Positions 4,474-5,939 of a stretch of DNA of 5,939 nt are shown here, in pieces. Numbering within the stretch: the first letter of the stretch is position 1; each line of letters opens with the position of its first letter. The stretch lies in NCBI GenBank assembly GCA_019115685.1, contig DXDC01000258.1:1-5939 (forward strand), given 5' to 3'. The stretch comes from Candidatus Agrococcus pullicola (GTDB lineage: Bacteria; Actinomycetota; Actinomycetes; Actinomycetales; Microbacteriaceae). Below the pieces are notes generated by a model that was given only the letters and a program-made list of their open reading frames with translations, did not search any database and was not told where the DNA came from. The position numbers and the translations under genes are program-made.

Positions 4474-5939
4474 ATGACGCACGATGCAGCTCAGGATGTT
4501 CGCGATTGGGTCGATGAGATCGCCGCGAAAACACAGCCGAAAGAGATCAGGTACCTGACGGGAACGGACGAGGAGTACCGGGATCTGACGCAGACCTTGC
4601 TCGAGGCCGGCACGATCGTGCCAGTCCCCAAGCGGCCCGGCAGCTATCTGGCGCGTTCCAGTCGCGATGACGTCGCTCGCATGGAGGACCGCACGTTCAT
4701 CTGCTCCGAACGGGAGATCGATGCCGGACCGACCAACAACTGGCACGATCCGGCGGATATGCGCGCAAAGCTCGACGAGCTCTTCACCGGTTCCATGCGC
4801 GGAAGAACCATGTTCGTCCTGCCCTTTTCCATGGGCCCCCTCGGCGGCCCGATCTCCCAGCTCGGCGTCGAGATCACCGACTCCGCCTACGTCGCGGTCA
4901 GCATGATGCTCATGACCCGCGTCACCCCCGACGTGCACAGCGCGATCGACGCGGGCGCGTTCTGGGTCAAGGCGCTGCATTCCGTAGGTGCGCCGCTCGC
5001 GCAGGGCCAGAAGGATGTCGCCTGGCCGAGCAACCCGACACGGTACATCACGCACTTCCCCGAAACGCGCGAGATCATCTCCTATGGCTCCGCCTACGGC
5101 GGGAATGCGCTGCTTGCGAAGAAGGCCTTCGCGCTCCGCATCGCGAGCGTCATGGCACGCGATGAGGGCTGGATGGCCGAGCACATGCTGATCCTGCGAA
5201 TGACGCACGAATCGGGCCGCGTCATCCACATTGCCGGGGCATTCCCATCTGCGTGCGGCAAGACGAACCTCGCCATGCTCCAGTCGTCACTGCCGGAGTG
5301 GCGGGTCGAGACGATCGGCGACGACATCGCCTGGCTCCGCCCGGGTGCCGACGGGCGTCTCTGGGCGATCAACCCCGAATATGGCTTCTTCGGCGTCGCA
5401 CCGGGAACGAGCGAGAAGACCAACAAGGTCGCGATGGACATTATGGAGCGGGACGTCATGTTCACCAATGTCGCGCTGACCGAAGACGGCGACGTCTGGT
5501 GGGAGGGAATGTCCAAGGAGATTCCCGAGAATCTCACCGACTGGCAAGGCAATGCCTACGACCCCGCGAGCGGGCAGCCTGCCGCGCATCCCAACGCGCG
5601 CTTCACGGTTCGGGCGTCCCAGGCACCGTCCATCGCTCCCGACTACGACACACCCGAGGGGTTTCCCATAGATGCGATCATCTTCGGCGGACGTCGGCCA
5701 AGCCTTGTGCCGCTGGTGCTGCAATCGCGCTCGTGGCAGCACGGCGTCTTCATCGGGTCGACCATTTCCTCGCAGCAGACAGCAGCGGCCGAGGGCCCTG
5801 TCGGTCAGATCCGCCGCGACCCCTTCGCGATGCTCCCCTTCGCGGGCTACAACATGGGCGACTACTTCAGCCACTGGCTGCGGATGGGAGAGCAGCTCGG
5901 CGAGCAGGCTCCGAAGATCTTCAACGTCAACTGGTTCCG
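4474..5939 (+). CDS. pckG: Phosphoenolpyruvate carboxykinase (GTP), 3' end outside window
   Basis: The first 488 codons of a GTP-type PEP carboxykinase (usual length about 600), open to the window end without stop or frameshift. The enzyme converts oxaloacetate and GTP to PEP, CO2 and GDP in the cytosol, the entry step of gluconeogenesis. The P-loop with the reactive cysteine is FPSACGKTN (257-265, Cys261), diagnostic for the GTP rather than the ATP family. By comparison with vertebrate PEPCK, the Mn ligands are Lys217 in GGNALLAKK, His237 in AEHM and Asp284 in GDDIAWL. Substrate-binding residues include Arg69, Tyr208, Arg376 in ARFT and Arg407 in GGRRP. The mobile lid region follows QQTAAAEGP, then [12 protein letters not shown], and the fragment ends in NVNWF. 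ATG at 4474 gives a normal N-terminus; an in-frame GTG at 4441 would add 11 residues. Initiation looks weak: GGGA sits only 3 nt before the ATG. The gene diverges from a RamB/ScfR-like regulator, which suggests control by growth on acetate or other gluconeogenic substrates (inference). Confidence 0.95.
   Translation, partial: MTHDAAQDVRDWVDEIAAKTQPKEIRYLTGTDEEYRDLTQTLLEAGTIVPVPKRPGSYLARSSRDDVARMEDRTFICSEREIDAGPTNNWHDPADMRAKLDELFTGSMRGRTMFVLPFSMGPLGGPISQLGVEITDSAYVAVSMMLMTRVTPDVHSAIDAGAFWVKALHSVGAPLAQGQKDVAWPSNPTRYITHFPETREIISYGSAYGGNALLAKKAFALRIASVMARDEGWMAEHMLILRMTHESGRVIHIAGAFPSACGKTNLAMLQSSLPEWRVETIGDDIAWLRPGADGRLWAINPEYGFFGVAPGTSEKTNKVAMDIMERDVMFTNVALTEDGDVWWEGMSKEIPENLTDWQGNAYDPASGQPAAHPNARFTVRASQAPSIAPDYDTPEGFPIDAIIFGGRRPSLVPLVLQSRSWQHGVFIGSTISSQQTAAAEGPVGQIRRDPFAMLPFAGYNMGDYFSHWLRMGEQLGEQAPKIFNVNWF

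Noticed and set aside
4357..5229. Minus-strand open frame of about 290 codons overlapping the 5' half of pckG.
   Set aside because: It opposes a clear PEP carboxykinase and crosses the divergent promoter region; its His/Asp/Gly/Arg-rich composition is typical of an antisense frame.

Overview
The window reads as chromosomal DNA of a high-GC Gram-positive bacterium (Actinomycetota). Three things suggest this: a CsoR-type copper repressor heading a copper-efflux operon, a RamB/ScfR-type XRE regulator (a family best known from actinobacteria), and a GTP-dependent PEP carboxykinase. Codons are strongly G/C-ending throughout, and there are no insertion sequences, tRNAs, integrases or CRISPR repeats. 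Genus cannot be read from the sequence alone.

Left half (1-2928, + strand): a compact copper-homeostasis operon. A promoter (about 70-99) is overlaid by a perfect 9-bp-arm palindrome of the CsoR operator type (78-98). It is followed by csoR (119-400), a copZ-like copper chaperone with an unusual N-terminal Cys-Cys-Gly-Gly-Gly doublet (444-764), and copA, a Cu(+)-exporting P1B-type ATPase (766-2928). The gaps are 43 nt and 1 nt, so one transcript is likely. The expected logic is that apo-CsoR sits on the palindrome; cytosolic Cu(I) binds its Cys/His/Cys site and releases it; the chaperone then delivers Cu(I) to the ATPase for export.

Right half (2943-5939): an unrelated central-carbon locus. 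A RamB/ScfR-like regulator (2943-4391, - strand) converges on copA with only 14 nt between the stop codons. It diverges from pckG (4474 to the window edge, + strand, 3' end missing). The 82-bp divergent region holds a long imperfect inverted repeat, a -10 box placed for a leaderless regulator mRNA, and a short perfect palindrome just before the pckG start. The regulator is therefore a good candidate for controlling itself and gluconeogenesis in response to short-chain acyl-CoA or acetate status (inference).

No stretch longer than about 120 bases lacks a gene. Bases 1-69 hold no recognisable gene, only a weak inverted repeat and a run of eight C. I see no wholly new system. The most interesting points are the regulator-pckG pairing with its operator-like repeats, the degenerate metallopeptidase site and Cys cluster of that regulator, and the duplicated CCGGG extension of the chaperone.
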